DNA of 64,000 nt from positions 1-64,000 of the forward strand of contig JAFDYJ010000016.1 in NCBI GenBank assembly GCA_018267515.1, given 5' to 3'. Of this stretch, positions 1-9,168 are shown in pieces. Origin of the DNA: Bacteroidota bacterium (GTDB taxonomy: Bacteria > Bacteroidota > Bacteroidia > Chitinophagales > Chitinophagaceae). Under the pieces are notes generated by a model. That model was not told the origin of the DNA. It made no database searches and saw nothing but the letters and a program-made list of their open reading frames with translations. Position 1 is the stretch's first letter, and each line of letters begins with the position of its first letter. A program made the position numbers and the translations under genes.

Positions 1-1
1 T

Positions 2-808
2 GATAAAAAAATGAATCCGGGCTATCCGGGATTAACGGGAACCTGGGTAACCATTTCAGCCAATAAAAGTGATCCGGCAATAGGGAATCCACCTGATGAT
101 TCATGGATGGTCAATGGGATGCCGGTAAGAACCCTGAATGCGGGAACAAGATTATTATCGGATGATGGATTAAAGGAAGCGGTAAAGGGGGGAAACAATC
201 GCATTGTACTTATTCATCGCAAGGGCATTTTACCTTATATACCGGTTACCCGGAAACAATACCTTGAACGCTGCATTTCGTACCACGGCAAACTTTGGGA
301 CGAGCAGATTGCAAGAATTGGAAATTTACCCGTTCGATCTCCGGAAGAACAGGAAAATGAAAAAAAAGCAAAGCTGGCAAAATTTGAAAAGGATTTTGGA
401 AAAGACCCCAAGCGATTGAAGTCAGCGGTGGACTATTACCTCTCGGGGTACAAAACGGAACAGCAAATAAGAGAGGAGGACGTTGCAAAAGCCAAAACCA
501 ACAAAGCGCTGCAATTAAAAAAATTTACGGACGAACTGGAAAGAACAACGCAGCAGGGTTTGCTTGATTCCCCGGCAATGATCCGGGTGATGTTTGATGC
601 AGACCTTATTTTCGACACAGGCCCATTGAATGCATCTATGGTAGTAATTGAGAACCGGGATTATATCCGGAAAGACCTGCCCAAACATGTACCCCAGCTA
701 TTTGTAGTGGAGTGGACATGGAGTGACGAAGTGTCCCTGAAAAAAATTGACCAACTAATGGAACAAGATTTTCCTTTTCAAAAACTTCAGGCTATGATTG
801 ATAAATAA
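2..808 (+). CDS. Unknown secreted-family protein, 5' partial
   Basis: I do not recognise a named domain. The frame is open to the left edge (codons before the ATG at 11 are sense), and the protein is paralogous to the 352-residue protein at 9169-10227. Both share a QYL motif (TRKQYLERC here, TQRQYLNGL there), a lysine-rich helical middle, and a C-terminus of the form LP-x-x-x-PQL followed by F-P-x-x-K/x-L-x-x-MI. About 110 N-terminal residues of the paralogue, including its signal peptide, have no counterpart here, so I read this as truncated by the window rather than starting at 11. The middle (about residues 95-180) is highly charged and probably helical. It opens a run of + strand secreted-protein genes. 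Function unknown. Confidence 0.75.
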   Translation, partial: DKKMNPGYPGLTGTWVTISANKSDPAIGNPPDDSWMVNGMPVRTLNAGTRLLSDDGLKEAVKGGNNRIVLIHRKGILPYIPVTRKQYLERCISYHGKLWDEQIARIGNLPVRSPEEQENEKKAKLAKFEKDFGKDPKRLKSAVDYYLSGYKTEQQIREEDVAKAKTNKALQLKKFTDELERTTQQGLLDSPAMIRVMFDADLIFDTGPLNASMVVIENRDYIRKDLPKHVPQLFVVEWTWSDEVSLKKIDQLMEQDFPFQKLQAMIDK

Positions 809-885
809 AAAATAAATGAATATAAAAATATGATAGCCACTCTCCATTATCAGCAAACTCATGCCAAATAACAAATAAACGAATC

Positions 886-1890
886 ATGAAAAATTTTTGG
901 ATTTCAACTTTGTTTATAATGTTGATAGTTTTATTGACCGGTTTCAGAAAAAATAATAGCTCCTTTCATAAAATAAATGTTCTGCCTTCGCTGCGAATTG
1001 CTGATGCCAGCATTGTTGAAGGCAATGCAGGACAGCGAACAGTGGAAATAAAGGTCATACTGTCACAAGTACCAATCAATCCGGTTTCCATAAAATATAG
1101 CACGAGAAATGGCACTGCTTCAGCAGGTTCGGACTATATAGCGGCAAACGGGTCTTTAAATTTTTCCAGGGGAGAAATGATGAAGAAGATCCCGGTACAG
1201 ATCATTGGAGAAATAGCTTGCGAATCGAGTGAAAAATTTGAAATCTCACTGAGTGATCCATCAGGTGCAGTCGCAGTTGATAGCATTGCCTCTGTAACTA
1301 TTGTGAATGATGATTGCATAGGTGGCAGCCTGTCTGTGTATGAGGTGAAACTCAGCTATGTTGGTTATACATCATTTTTTGGCAACAATACGGATGAGTG
1401 CGGAATCCGAAGGAACGGTTTAGTTGAACTAAGAGGGTTGCTTTCGGGAATTGAAAATGTAGGCGAATACGATGACATTACTTATACGGGGGATCTTGAA
1501 ATGACCATAGACATGGATATTTGCAGTGCACATCGGCTCGCCAATGGAGAGGATGACCTTTGTGGAATGAGAGTGTGTGGCTCCGGCACTGTATTCACAG
1601 TGTTGGAAATTTACTTTGGTTCCGATACGACAGGCGCTTACGATGGCAGGGGTGGCTATATCAAAATCGAAAGTAAAGACACCTCCACATTTGCAAGAGT
1701 CGTTACAGGTGGATGCAGTGATCAGCTAGCCAAGGAGCTGACAATGGTGCCGAACAAGTCCATATCCTCGGTCTTCAACGGTAAAGAGTTGCCAATGCTT
1801 TTAGACAGAACTCTTAAAAAAGGAATACATCGTGAAACAGACGAAGATGGAAATATAACAGAAGTTTTGGTTTTACGAAAAATACGTTAA
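886..1890 (+). CDS. Calx-beta domain secreted protein
   Basis: 334 residues with an N-terminal hydrophobic segment (about residues 4-19), probably a signal peptide; there is no lipobox cysteine. Residues 35-142 fit a Calx-beta domain: an ADASIVEGNAG start, a middle with NGTASAGSDY, and an IVNDD end, as in extracellular Calx-beta repeats that often bind calcium. The C-terminal two thirds (145-334) match nothing I know. They contain several cysteines (ECGIRR, CSAHR, LCGMRVCGSG, GGCSDQL) that could form disulfides outside the cytoplasm, and end in a charged tail. It probably works at the cell surface or outside the cell. Its role in the island is unknown. Confidence 0.75.
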   Translation: MKNFWISTLFIMLIVLLTGFRKNNSSFHKINVLPSLRIADASIVEGNAGQRTVEIKVILSQVPINPVSIKYSTRNGTASAGSDYIAANGSLNFSRGEMMKKIPVQIIGEIACESSEKFEISLSDPSGAVAVDSIASVTIVNDDCIGGSLSVYEVKLSYVGYTSFFGNNTDECGIRRNGLVELRGLLSGIENVGEYDDITYTGDLEMTIDMDICSAHRLANGEDDLCGMRVCGSGTVFTVLEIYFGSDTTGAYDGRGGYIKIESKDTSTFARVVTGGCSDQLAKELTMVPNKSISSVFNGKELPMLLDRTLKKGIHRETDEDGNITEVLVLRKIR

Positions 1891-1985
1891 CCGATGTACC
1901 CATAGAGAACTGTATTAGATAGCTAAAATGAAATAATAGTACGTTTATACTATTTACTTCACTGATCAAAAAAGTATGTCATGAA

Positions 1986-3245
1986 ATGAAAAAATCTGCC
2001 ATCTTTTGTATCTACCTCCTTTTATTTATGGCAATAATGCAACCCTCATTTGCACAAAAGGATCAATTCGGCCAAATGATCTATACCGTTCCCGCCGGAT
2101 GGAAAGAAACAAAGTATCAGAACGGAGTGCAATTAGCGATATCTCCTGCAAGCAAAGAATTACTAACCTTAGAAATATTACAACCCCTGAACTTTTCAGG
2201 CACAATGGAACAGGCCCTTGCAAAAAGTTATGATGAAACCTGCAATATTTTACAGGTAACTAAAATGCGGGATGTCAGTGGCGGAACCTATTCTGCAAAG
2301 GAGCCAAAAAAATCTTTTAAAGGATGGGAATATATCCGGGGTGCTGGTGGCATCCAGGTAAACAACGGTACTCCTTATCCTGATGAATACGGGCTTGAAT
2401 TGTTTGTTATAAAAATCAATAATCGTTTCGAACGGGTAGCCATTGTTAAATCAAGAAACACCTGCGGAGGAGTATCAAAGTATTATCCTTCAGACAGGCT
2501 TAGTTATCGTAATGCGATTGAAGAGTTTTTATTCTCCTTACGATTTGATGATTGGCAGGAACCCGTTGTGAAAACGGCAACAATAAAAGGAGATGGTATC
2601 GTTGGTGTCTGGCAGGGGATCGGATTGTCAGTAGGCATATCTAAACCGGGCGCAGAACTTGGTGCAGAGCTAAATGTGCGACAGCTTATTTTCTTTTCGA
2701 ATGGACAAGCCTATTTTGGAAAGAACTTTCCCATTGAAGGATTGGATGAATTGAATACATGGATAAAAGCGGAGAATAATCGCAGGGACTGGGGAACGTA
2801 TAGCTTTACAAACGGTAAAGGAGTTTTGAAAATGCCTTATGACAATATACCACTACGCATGGAAAATAGTAAATTGATTATAACGACAAGCAAAACAGAC
2901 CATGGATATATAAAACAAAGTACCGTTGATGGTGCAAAATTCAATGGCACTTATATCCTCAGCGAAGCATACGGCATGATACCCACTATTACTTTTGCAA
3001 CAAACGGAAAATTTATTGATAGAGGAGCCCTGAGAATTTTGTATCATGAATATACAGAGTGCCTGAATGAAGCGCTGGCGCCCGGATCAGGAACTTATGA
3101 AGCAAAGAATCATTCAATGATATTCAACTATACTGATGGTAGAAAAATAAAGATCGCATACCCGGGAATGGGTTTTGAAAGAAACAACTTCAGCCCTGCA
3201 ACATTAATACTTAGTTTCAATGCAGATGCATTGATGAAACAATGA
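1986..3245 (+). CDS. PsbP-like secreted protein of unknown function (paralogue A)
   Basis: 419 residues with a clear signal peptide (cleavage near residue 23, after SFA in PSFAQKD). The mature N-terminus has the pattern YTVPAGW-K, seen again as FTAPLGW-Q in the protein at 10251-11651, so the two are paralogues of one secreted family. The first half resembles small PsbP/DUF1795-like modules. The second half contains GVWQGIGLS and repeated short strand patterns ending in N-G-K/T-Y, like a lipocalin or heme-binding beta fold, but I cannot name it. The ATG at 1986 overlaps a tiny ATG-AAA-TGA frame at 1981. The gene lies just upstream of the histidine kinase, so it may be part of the same sensing or envelope function. 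Medium confidence in the family link, none in a function. Confidence 0.7.
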   Translation: MKKSAIFCIYLLLFMAIMQPSFAQKDQFGQMIYTVPAGWKETKYQNGVQLAISPASKELLTLEILQPLNFSGTMEQALAKSYDETCNILQVTKMRDVSGGTYSAKEPKKSFKGWEYIRGAGGIQVNNGTPYPDEYGLELFVIKINNRFERVAIVKSRNTCGGVSKYYPSDRLSYRNAIEEFLFSLRFDDWQEPVVKTATIKGDGIVGVWQGIGLSVGISKPGAELGAELNVRQLIFFSNGQAYFGKNFPIEGLDELNTWIKAENNRRDWGTYSFTNGKGVLKMPYDNIPLRMENSKLIITTSKTDHGYIKQSTVDGAKFNGTYILSEAYGMIPTITFATNGKFIDRGALRILYHEYTECLNEALAPGSGTYEAKNHSMIFNYTDGRKIKIAYPGMGFERNNFSPATLILSFNADALMKQ

Positions 3246-3305
3246 GGGAAAAATCGCCGGTTCTGCTACAATAGCCGGTTAAGATATTTCTGAGTAAATT
3301 TAAGT

Positions 3306-6263
3306 ATGCAACGAACAGTCTTTATTCTTGCATACTTTCTTTTTTGTGCTAATTGTTTTGCGCAACAATATCCTTTTGTTTATTACACCCCAAAGGATGG
3401 CCTTGTAAACAGCAGGGTAAAGAGTATCAGGCAGGATAGCCGGGGATTCATCTATTTCATTACACGGGGAGGGTTGAGCATTTATGACGGAGCAAGATTT
3501 ATCAATTACTCCTCTCAAAACGGGTTGGTAAAGGATGTAGTTAATGATATAATTGAGATCACCCCCGATTCATTATTGGTAGCTACTAATGTGGACACAT
3601 TGAATACCCTGGTTAACGGTAAAACAGGAATTTTTAAAACAGCAGATAACTTTTGCCCGGTGATCAACCGTTTCTATAAGAGCAAAAGTGGAAGTTATTA
3701 TGCTGCGGCCGATGAAGGATTGTTTCTTCTATCGGGTAATAAGTTTGTAAAAATTCATTTAAGGGATAAAGAGAATAAAGAAACAGGCCGGTATCTTGAA
3801 AGAATAATAGAATGGAAACATTTTATGTTGCTGATTCCATGGAATTCATCGTTGAAGGAAAAACTGATCCTTTATGATACCCTAAAAAAGAAAGTAGTTG
3901 CAATCGAAACGAAGGAGGATGTTAATTCAATCTGCGAAGATATTTATGGCCGGTTATGGATTTCTTCAAATAACGGAGTCGGCTTCTTAGATACTTCAGC
4001 TTTAGAGGTAGAAAAAATCGTGATAACCCATCCTGGTAAAAGTTATCAGGCGCTATCCCATCTGAAAAATTCATTTTCAGTTTTTGATCACAATGACAAT
4101 AAATGGTTTTTTAATAAAACAAGTATTCACAGGTTCACCGGAGAAGTTGAATCTCAAACTATTTCTTCCAGCCAGGGATTGAATGTAAAAAACATCACGA
4201 ACCTATTTATTGACAGGGAAGGGATTTTATGGATTGCAACCGATGGATTTGGTGTTGCAAAACTGACAAATTCCGGCGTTGAATTATTGAATTTTTTGAA
4301 TCAGGCACCTGCTGTTGTTACCGCAATTGCCCGGGACGGGGATTTTACATGGATTGCAAACAGTGCCGACCACCGTATTTACAAGGTGTACAAAAATTCT
4401 GTCACCTCTTTCAGGCTTCCCTCACCCCGGGTGACGATAACAAATATTTACAGCTACAATGAAAAACTTTACCTGGAGACATCAAATAAACTGCTTTGTA
4501 TTGCCAATAAAAATTTCCCTGCTTCTTATCAACATCCGGAATTAATCTTTTCAGAACCAAATATAAGTTTAGGCAATGCCGTTATTGACCCGTTTGGAAA
4601 TATTATTATCCAGATCAATAAAGAAGATCTATCATTCTATACGTATGTGATCAGCGGCAAGAAAGTGATTTACAAATTTGCAAATAGTTCAATCGGAGAT
4701 CAGGCTACGCTGGACAAAGCAGGACGGTTATGGCTGATTACACGAAACGGTCAGCTTTTGGTATTTACCATACATCCGGAATCAGCATCTCAATACCTTC
4801 AACTTCAAAAGGATTATACAAAAGAACTTCCTAACCTCAATCCCCGTTCCATCCTAACAGATAAAATGAATAACGCCTGGATCGGCACCAGGTATCGGGG
4901 CATTGTATTCCTAAAGATGAATAACCTTAATATTGATTCAGTCATTCAGTTCAACTCATCCAATGGGCTAACAGATAATTTTATTTACACTCTTACCTGC
5001 GACAGTTCCGGAAATATTTGGGCCGGTACACAAACGGGGTTGGATAAACTGACCCTAAAGAATCAGCATTACATCATTGGAAATATAAGTAAGAACAACG
5101 ACTATTTCCAACCCATTAATAAAATCATAGTAACAGCAACTAACCAGGTATGGGCTTTATCATCGGAAGGAATAGTATTGAAGATCGCTTCCTCCTTATT
5201 AAATCCCGCTGTTATGCCACCACATCTATACATGAGAGAAATGAAAGTAAACAATCAGCCATTTCCTCTTTCAACTGCTCATTTTTCTTCCCCTCAGAAC
5301 AATTTTACTTTCAGCTTTGCGGCGCCTTCTTTTTGGGATGAACGATCCATTCTTTACAGTTATTTGCTGGAAGGAAGCGGGAATCCTATTTGGAGTGAAC
5401 CTTCCAATCAATCCATATTCAATTTTATTAATCTCCCTCCCGCCTCTTATACGCTAAAAGTGAAATGTATTTTTCCCGAAGAAAGATATGCTTCACAAAG
5501 CACCAGTTTTTCATTTGTTATAGATCCTCCCTGGTGGCAAACCTGGTGGTTCAGAACAGGAATTGGGATACTAGGGATTGCGATAATGGCTGCATCTCTC
5601 CACTTTTATTATAACAGGAAATTAGAGAAAGAAAAAGCAATATTGGAAAAGCAGCAGGCAATAGAAAAAGAAAGAACAAGAATTGCTACAGATATGCATG
5701 ATGATCTTGGCGCCGGGCTTTCAAGAATAAAATTTTTAAGTGAAACAATCGGTATCAAAAAACAAAAAGGACAGCCTTTTGAAGAAGACATTAATAAAAT
5801 CCGTGATTATACTCACGAAATGATTGACAAAATGGGGGAAATTGTTTGGGCGTTGAATGAAAAAAATGATTCATTGAGTGATTTACTTTCTTATACCCGT
5901 TCCTATGCTGTAGAATACCTTTCGCAAAACGGAATCAGGTGTTCCATTACAGCCCCGGACCAATTTCCCCAACTATTCGTAAGCGGAGAATTCCGTCGCA
6001 ATATTTTTCTTTCCGTGAAAGAGGCCTTGCACAACGTGGTGAAACATGCACAAGCTAACCATGTAGTAATAAAAATTACTGTAATTAAACAACTTGATAT
6101 ATATATCGGAGATGATGGAATTGGTTTTGACAAAAAAAATATCCGTCCTTTTAGTAATGGAATTTTCAATATGGAAAAAAGAATAAAGGAAATTGGAGGA
6201 AATTTATCAATAAGCAATGAAAAGGGAACCAGGGTTCATTTCACGGTTCCGATGGAAGTCTAA
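3306..6263 (+). CDS. Two-component sensor histidine kinase with beta-propeller sensor
   Basis: 985 residues. Order: signal peptide (1-19), a long periplasmic seven-bladed-type two-component propeller region (about 20-650, with repeated G-x-x-WIAT/WIGT/WAGT-x-x-G motifs), a Y_Y_Y domain (about 660-745), one membrane helix (about 749-770), a short coiled coil (KLEKEKAILEKQQAIEKERTR), a HisKA_3 dimerisation domain with His798 in DMHDDLG, and a HATPase domain with N-box Asn910 and G1 box DDGIG near 936. This is the HPK7-type architecture that pairs with NarL/FixJ regulators, matching the next gene. Unlike the hybrid SusCD sensors of Bacteroides it has no receiver or AraC domain. Its TAA stop is the first codon of the promoter that drives the regulator. 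The ligand cannot be told from sequence. Confidence 0.93.
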   Translation: MQRTVFILAYFLFCANCFAQQYPFVYYTPKDGLVNSRVKSIRQDSRGFIYFITRGGLSIYDGARFINYSSQNGLVKDVVNDIIEITPDSLLVATNVDTLNTLVNGKTGIFKTADNFCPVINRFYKSKSGSYYAAADEGLFLLSGNKFVKIHLRDKENKETGRYLERIIEWKHFMLLIPWNSSLKEKLILYDTLKKKVVAIETKEDVNSICEDIYGRLWISSNNGVGFLDTSALEVEKIVITHPGKSYQALSHLKNSFSVFDHNDNKWFFNKTSIHRFTGEVESQTISSSQGLNVKNITNLFIDREGILWIATDGFGVAKLTNSGVELLNFLNQAPAVVTAIARDGDFTWIANSADHRIYKVYKNSVTSFRLPSPRVTITNIYSYNEKLYLETSNKLLCIANKNFPASYQHPELIFSEPNISLGNAVIDPFGNIIIQINKEDLSFYTYVISGKKVIYKFANSSIGDQATLDKAGRLWLITRNGQLLVFTIHPESASQYLQLQKDYTKELPNLNPRSILTDKMNNAWIGTRYRGIVFLKMNNLNIDSVIQFNSSNGLTDNFIYTLTCDSSGNIWAGTQTGLDKLTLKNQHYIIGNISKNNDYFQPINKIIVTATNQVWALSSEGIVLKIASSLLNPAVMPPHLYMREMKVNNQPFPLSTAHFSSPQNNFTFSFAAPSFWDERSILYSYLLEGSGNPIWSEPSNQSIFNFINLPPASYTLKVKCIFPEERYASQSTSFSFVIDPPWWQTWWFRTGIGILGIAIMAASLHFYYNRKLEKEKAILEKQQAIEKERTRIATDMHDDLGAGLSRIKFLSETIGIKKQKGQPFEEDINKIRDYTHEMIDKMGEIVWALNEKNDSLSDLLSYTRSYAVEYLSQNGIRCSITAPDQFPQLFVSGEFRRNIFLSVKEALHNVVKHAQANHVVIKITVIKQLDIYIGDDGIGFDKKNIRPFSNGIFNMEKRIKEIGGNLSISNEKGTRVHFTVPMEV

Positions 6264-6305
6264 CTTTTGTTCTATTGCTCACCCTGATTCAAAAGAATAT
6301 TTTCG
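6261..6305 (+). promoter_or_regulatory. Island motif copy 1: promoter of the response regulator
   Basis: TAACTTTTGTTCTATTG at 6261-6277, then 20 bp, then TATTTTCG at 6298-6305, a one-mismatch form of the Bacteroidota -7 box TANNTTTG. The box ends 6 bp before the regulator's ATG, so the transcript would be nearly leaderless. The motif starts on the kinase stop codon. The same layout recurs at 6983, 11947 and 15990. I read the 17-mer as an activator site overlapping the -33 element. Confidence 0.65.
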
Positions 6306-6311
6306 AGCCAC

Positions 6312-6938
6312 ATGAGTATAAAACTGATTATCGTTGAAGACCTGGAAGAAGTAAGAAACGGGCTTAAGAATTTCATTGAGCTTAGCAGTGATTTTAAAGT
6401 ATTGGATACCTATGCTACCGCCGAAGAAGCATTGGATGGTATTCCAGAATTGAAACCTGATATTGTAATCATGGATATCAATCTGCCGGGCATGAATGGT
6501 ATTGAATGTATCCGGCAGGTAAAAAATAAAAATCTTTCCACCCAGTTTATGATGTTCACTGTTTATGAAAATGATGAAAAAGTTTTTGAAGCGTTGAAAG
6601 CCGGGGCTTCCGGTTACTTATTGAAAAATACTGGCCTGGTTCAGTTAATTGAAGCCCTAAAAGAATTACACAATGGCGGAAGCCCGATGAGTTCCAATAT
6701 CGCAAGGAAACTAGTTACCATTTTCAGGGAGCAAAACAAAACCAGGGTGGTTGAGACGTTAAGCCAAAGAGAAAATGAAATACTTCAATTGCTTTCAAAA
6801 GGATTGCTGTATAAAGAAATTGCCGATCAACTTCATATCAGTACGGCAACTGTCCGGCAACATATCCACAGGATTTACGAAAAACTGCATGTCCAAAACC
6901 GGACAGAAGCTATTAATAAAGCTTTCAGGAAAAATTAG
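6312..6938 (+). CDS. NarL/FixJ-family response regulator
   Basis: 208 residues. The receiver domain occupies about 1-120 with acidic pocket Glu9-Asp10, phospho-acceptor Asp55 in IVIMDINLPG, switch Thr near MMFTVYEND, and Lys in FEALKAGASGYLLKN. A LuxR-type helix-turn-helix follows (about 144-204: LSQRENEILQLLSKG, then IADQLHISTATVRQHIHRIYEKL). It lies 48 bp after the propeller kinase and is surely its partner. A motif copy at 6261-6305 gives it its own promoter, so it may be expressed apart from the kinase and control itself. It closely resembles the orphan regulator at 61432-62085. Inferred role: transcription activator of the secreted-protein island. Confidence 0.93.
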   Translation: MSIKLIIVEDLEEVRNGLKNFIELSSDFKVLDTYATAEEALDGIPELKPDIVIMDINLPGMNGIECIRQVKNKNLSTQFMMFTVYENDEKVFEALKAGASGYLLKNTGLVQLIEALKELHNGGSPMSSNIARKLVTIFREQNKTRVVETLSQRENEILQLLSKGLLYKEIADQLHISTATVRQHIHRIYEKLHVQNRTEAINKAFRKN

Positions 6939-6982
6939 GCTTCGCTATTTCTGTCACTATATTTTCAACAAATTCAGAACGA

Positions 6983-7027
6983 TAACTTTTGTTCTATTGT
7001 CAGGGCTAATGCTACCATTTACATTTA
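6983..7027 (+). promoter_or_regulatory. Island motif copy 2: promoter of the TPR protein gene
   Basis: An exact TAACTTTTGTTCTATTG at 6983-6999, 20 bp spacer, and TACATTTA at 7020-7027 (TANNTTTG with a final A). It lies 15 bp before the ATG at 7043. Identity of the 17-mer to copies 1 and 5, and the constant spacing, argue for a functional regulated promoter. Confidence 0.65.
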
Positions 7028-7042
7028 TTGGGAAAAACAGAT

Positions 7043-9124
7043 ATGAAAAAGCGATTTTTAATTTATTCAATTGCTGCTATACTAATATTTCCTCCTCTTT
7101 GTCTCTTTTCGCAACCTACTCCAAAGACCCGGGAAGAGATAGAAGCTTATATGAAAGTATTGAAGAAAAAGGCAGACTCGTTACAGGCAGCAATGAAGAA
7201 AAAAAATAATAATGGGAAAACAAGGAATTTATCTGACACTAACAAAAAATCCCTGGTTTCAAAAAAAACAAAAAACATTGAAGAGCAAAATCTTCCTGAA
7301 TTCGATTCCATAAAAGCCAGAAGCCTCCCTAAAAAGACCTTTACTCCTGCAGAACTCAATTCCTATCTTACCAATCTCTATAAAGAATTAAGCAGGAAAT
7401 TCCCTGCAGATGCAGTGGCTTCAGCAAACTCCATTGCACAGAAGTTAAATAACAGCCCTGTAAAATTAGAAGCAGCCGCATTGCACGCCTGGCAAAACGG
7501 TGCGGATGAAGAGTCCATTCTACTTATTGTAAAAGGTGCTGCTAACGGTGGCGACGGATTGGTGCTCACCAATGCCGGAGGTATTTTAGATATAAATGAC
7601 CTCAGCGAAAAAGCAATTCCTATTTTAAGAACTGTAACCAGCTATAGTCCCCGTAATGTAATTGCACTTAATAATCTTGGCCAGGCTTATACTGCATTGG
7701 GCATGCGGGATTCGGCCATGATTTATTTTAGTCGCTGTTTAAGTCTATCTCCCCAACATCCGGAAGCGAATAATACAGCAGGCTATATTGAATTAAAAAA
7801 GGGAAATAAGGAAAAAGCCCAATCCTATTTTGAAAATTCTATCCGGGGAAGTTTTAATCTTGCCGCCGCTATCGGTTTGTCCATCATTTTTAAAGATGAT
7901 AAATCAAAATTAAAAATAGCGCATCTCTTAAAACCCAAAATAAAAAAACCGGAGTACTTCAACCAGTTTAAGTATAATAACCTGCCACGACAATGCCTGA
8001 ATGTAGGTGAAGCTGCGACGGTGAGAGATGAATTTAATGCATTTAATAAAATGATGGACAAAGAGAGAAGAAAGTTCATTTTATTGGCAAAGGAAGCGGA
8101 AGAATCAATGGGTAAAAACTGGGCAGCTGATTTAAATAAGAAAACAATGGATGCCATATCGCAGGGAAAGAGCTACATGAAACCGTTCCAGGCAATGGGA
8201 AGTATTGTAGAAGCTGAACTTGGCTTAGGTTATCGTGAAGACAAGGCCGGCCTTGAAAAATTCAATAAAGAAAACCGGGAACAATATGAAAAGCTGGAAA
8301 AAGAATTCAAGGCTGCAATGGAACAATTAGCAAGATCTACAGGTGGGGATCTTTGCCACAAGGAAAATGAATTGAAGAATAAATTCCTACCCGTGTTTGC
8401 GCAGTTGAACCAGGAATTGCAGAGTCGTAACATGCTCATAGAAAATAAATACATTGACGATTTACTTTACTGGTGCTACTTCAGCGCTTATGACAATAAT
8501 GATTATCGTCATCAATTCTACACTCATGCTAACAGTTATCTCAGCCAGGTAGAATACCTGGCCCAGGTATATATATTAGAGCCTTGTAAAGAAACTGAGC
8601 CCAAAGAAATTGAACAACCACAAGCGGGTGAGCTAAAAGAATTTGATTGTCCCGCCAGTTTACAATTATCTCTTGTAGTGGGCAAACTAAATGTGGATTG
8701 TGAAAAAATTTCTTTCAAAGCAGGTGAAGGGTTGGTATTTAAATATGAAAAACGTTTTACAGGAAAACGGCAATCTACTATCAGCATTGGCGCCGGAGGT
8801 GGTGTAGATCTGACACAGAAATTTGGGCCAATAAAAGCAGGGTTGGAAGCCGGCATGGATATGTCTGTGTATTTCACATTTGATAAGTCGGGTAATTGCA
8901 CCGATGCCGGAATGAAATTTAGCGCTTATCGTGGAATGGGTGTTGATTTTTCAGCAGGCCAACGACTAAAGATTGATAGAAATCTCGGTTATATGGAGGA
9001 GAAAATTGGCTGGCGCTTTGGTGTTAATTCAGGAGTCAGTTTCGATGTACCTGATAATCCATTTATGAAAGAAAAACCGGAAGTGCCCATTAATAAAAAT
9101 GTAAAAATTTACCAGGGACAATGA
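7043..9124 (+). CDS. Secreted TPR-repeat protein with glycine-rich C-terminal domain
   Basis: I start the gene at the ATG at 7043, which begins a normal signal peptide (MKKRFLIYSIAA, cleavage near LFSQ); the TTG 15 bp upstream adds a charged stub before it. About 693 residues. Residues 30-90 are lysine-rich and probably helical or disordered. Tetratricopeptide-like helices follow (about 180-290, for example NVIALNNLGQAYTALGMRD and PEANNTAGYIELKKGNKEKAQ). A charged helical middle leads to a C-terminal part (about 560-693) rich in Gly and aromatic residues (SIGAGGGVDLTQKFG, LEAGMDMSVYFTF) that reads like beta strands, perhaps a small barrel or surface-anchored sheet. It has its own copy of the island motif. 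A scaffold role at the envelope is my inference; the C-terminal domain is unknown to me. Confidence 0.75.
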   Translation: MKKRFLIYSIAAILIFPPLCLFSQPTPKTREEIEAYMKVLKKKADSLQAAMKKKNNNGKTRNLSDTNKKSLVSKKTKNIEEQNLPEFDSIKARSLPKKTFTPAELNSYLTNLYKELSRKFPADAVASANSIAQKLNNSPVKLEAAALHAWQNGADEESILLIVKGAANGGDGLVLTNAGGILDINDLSEKAIPILRTVTSYSPRNVIALNNLGQAYTALGMRDSAMIYFSRCLSLSPQHPEANNTAGYIELKKGNKEKAQSYFENSIRGSFNLAAAIGLSIIFKDDKSKLKIAHLLKPKIKKPEYFNQFKYNNLPRQCLNVGEAATVRDEFNAFNKMMDKERRKFILLAKEAEESMGKNWAADLNKKTMDAISQGKSYMKPFQAMGSIVEAELGLGYREDKAGLEKFNKENREQYEKLEKEFKAAMEQLARSTGGDLCHKENELKNKFLPVFAQLNQELQSRNMLIENKYIDDLLYWCYFSAYDNNDYRHQFYTHANSYLSQVEYLAQVYILEPCKETEPKEIEQPQAGELKEFDCPASLQLSLVVGKLNVDCEKISFKAGEGLVFKYEKRFTGKRQSTISIGAGGGVDLTQKFGPIKAGLEAGMDMSVYFTFDKSGNCTDAGMKFSAYRGMGVDFSAGQRLKIDRNLGYMEEKIGWRFGVNSGVSFDVPDNPFMKEKPEVPINKNVKIYQGQ

Positions 9125-9168
9125 AATGACTTCTCTCAGAAGAAGAAATATAAATTAAATGATGAGCC

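Noticed and set aside
1938..1976. Sixth copy of the island motif before 1986
   Set aside because: Only 11 of 17 positions match, and the TA 19 bp later lacks TTTG.
7028..7042. TTG start for the TPR protein
   Set aside because: It puts charged residues before the signal peptide; the ATG at 7043 is normal. For the same reason the longer non-ATG starts at 15996, 16757, 17448, 25857 and 54006 were rejected.
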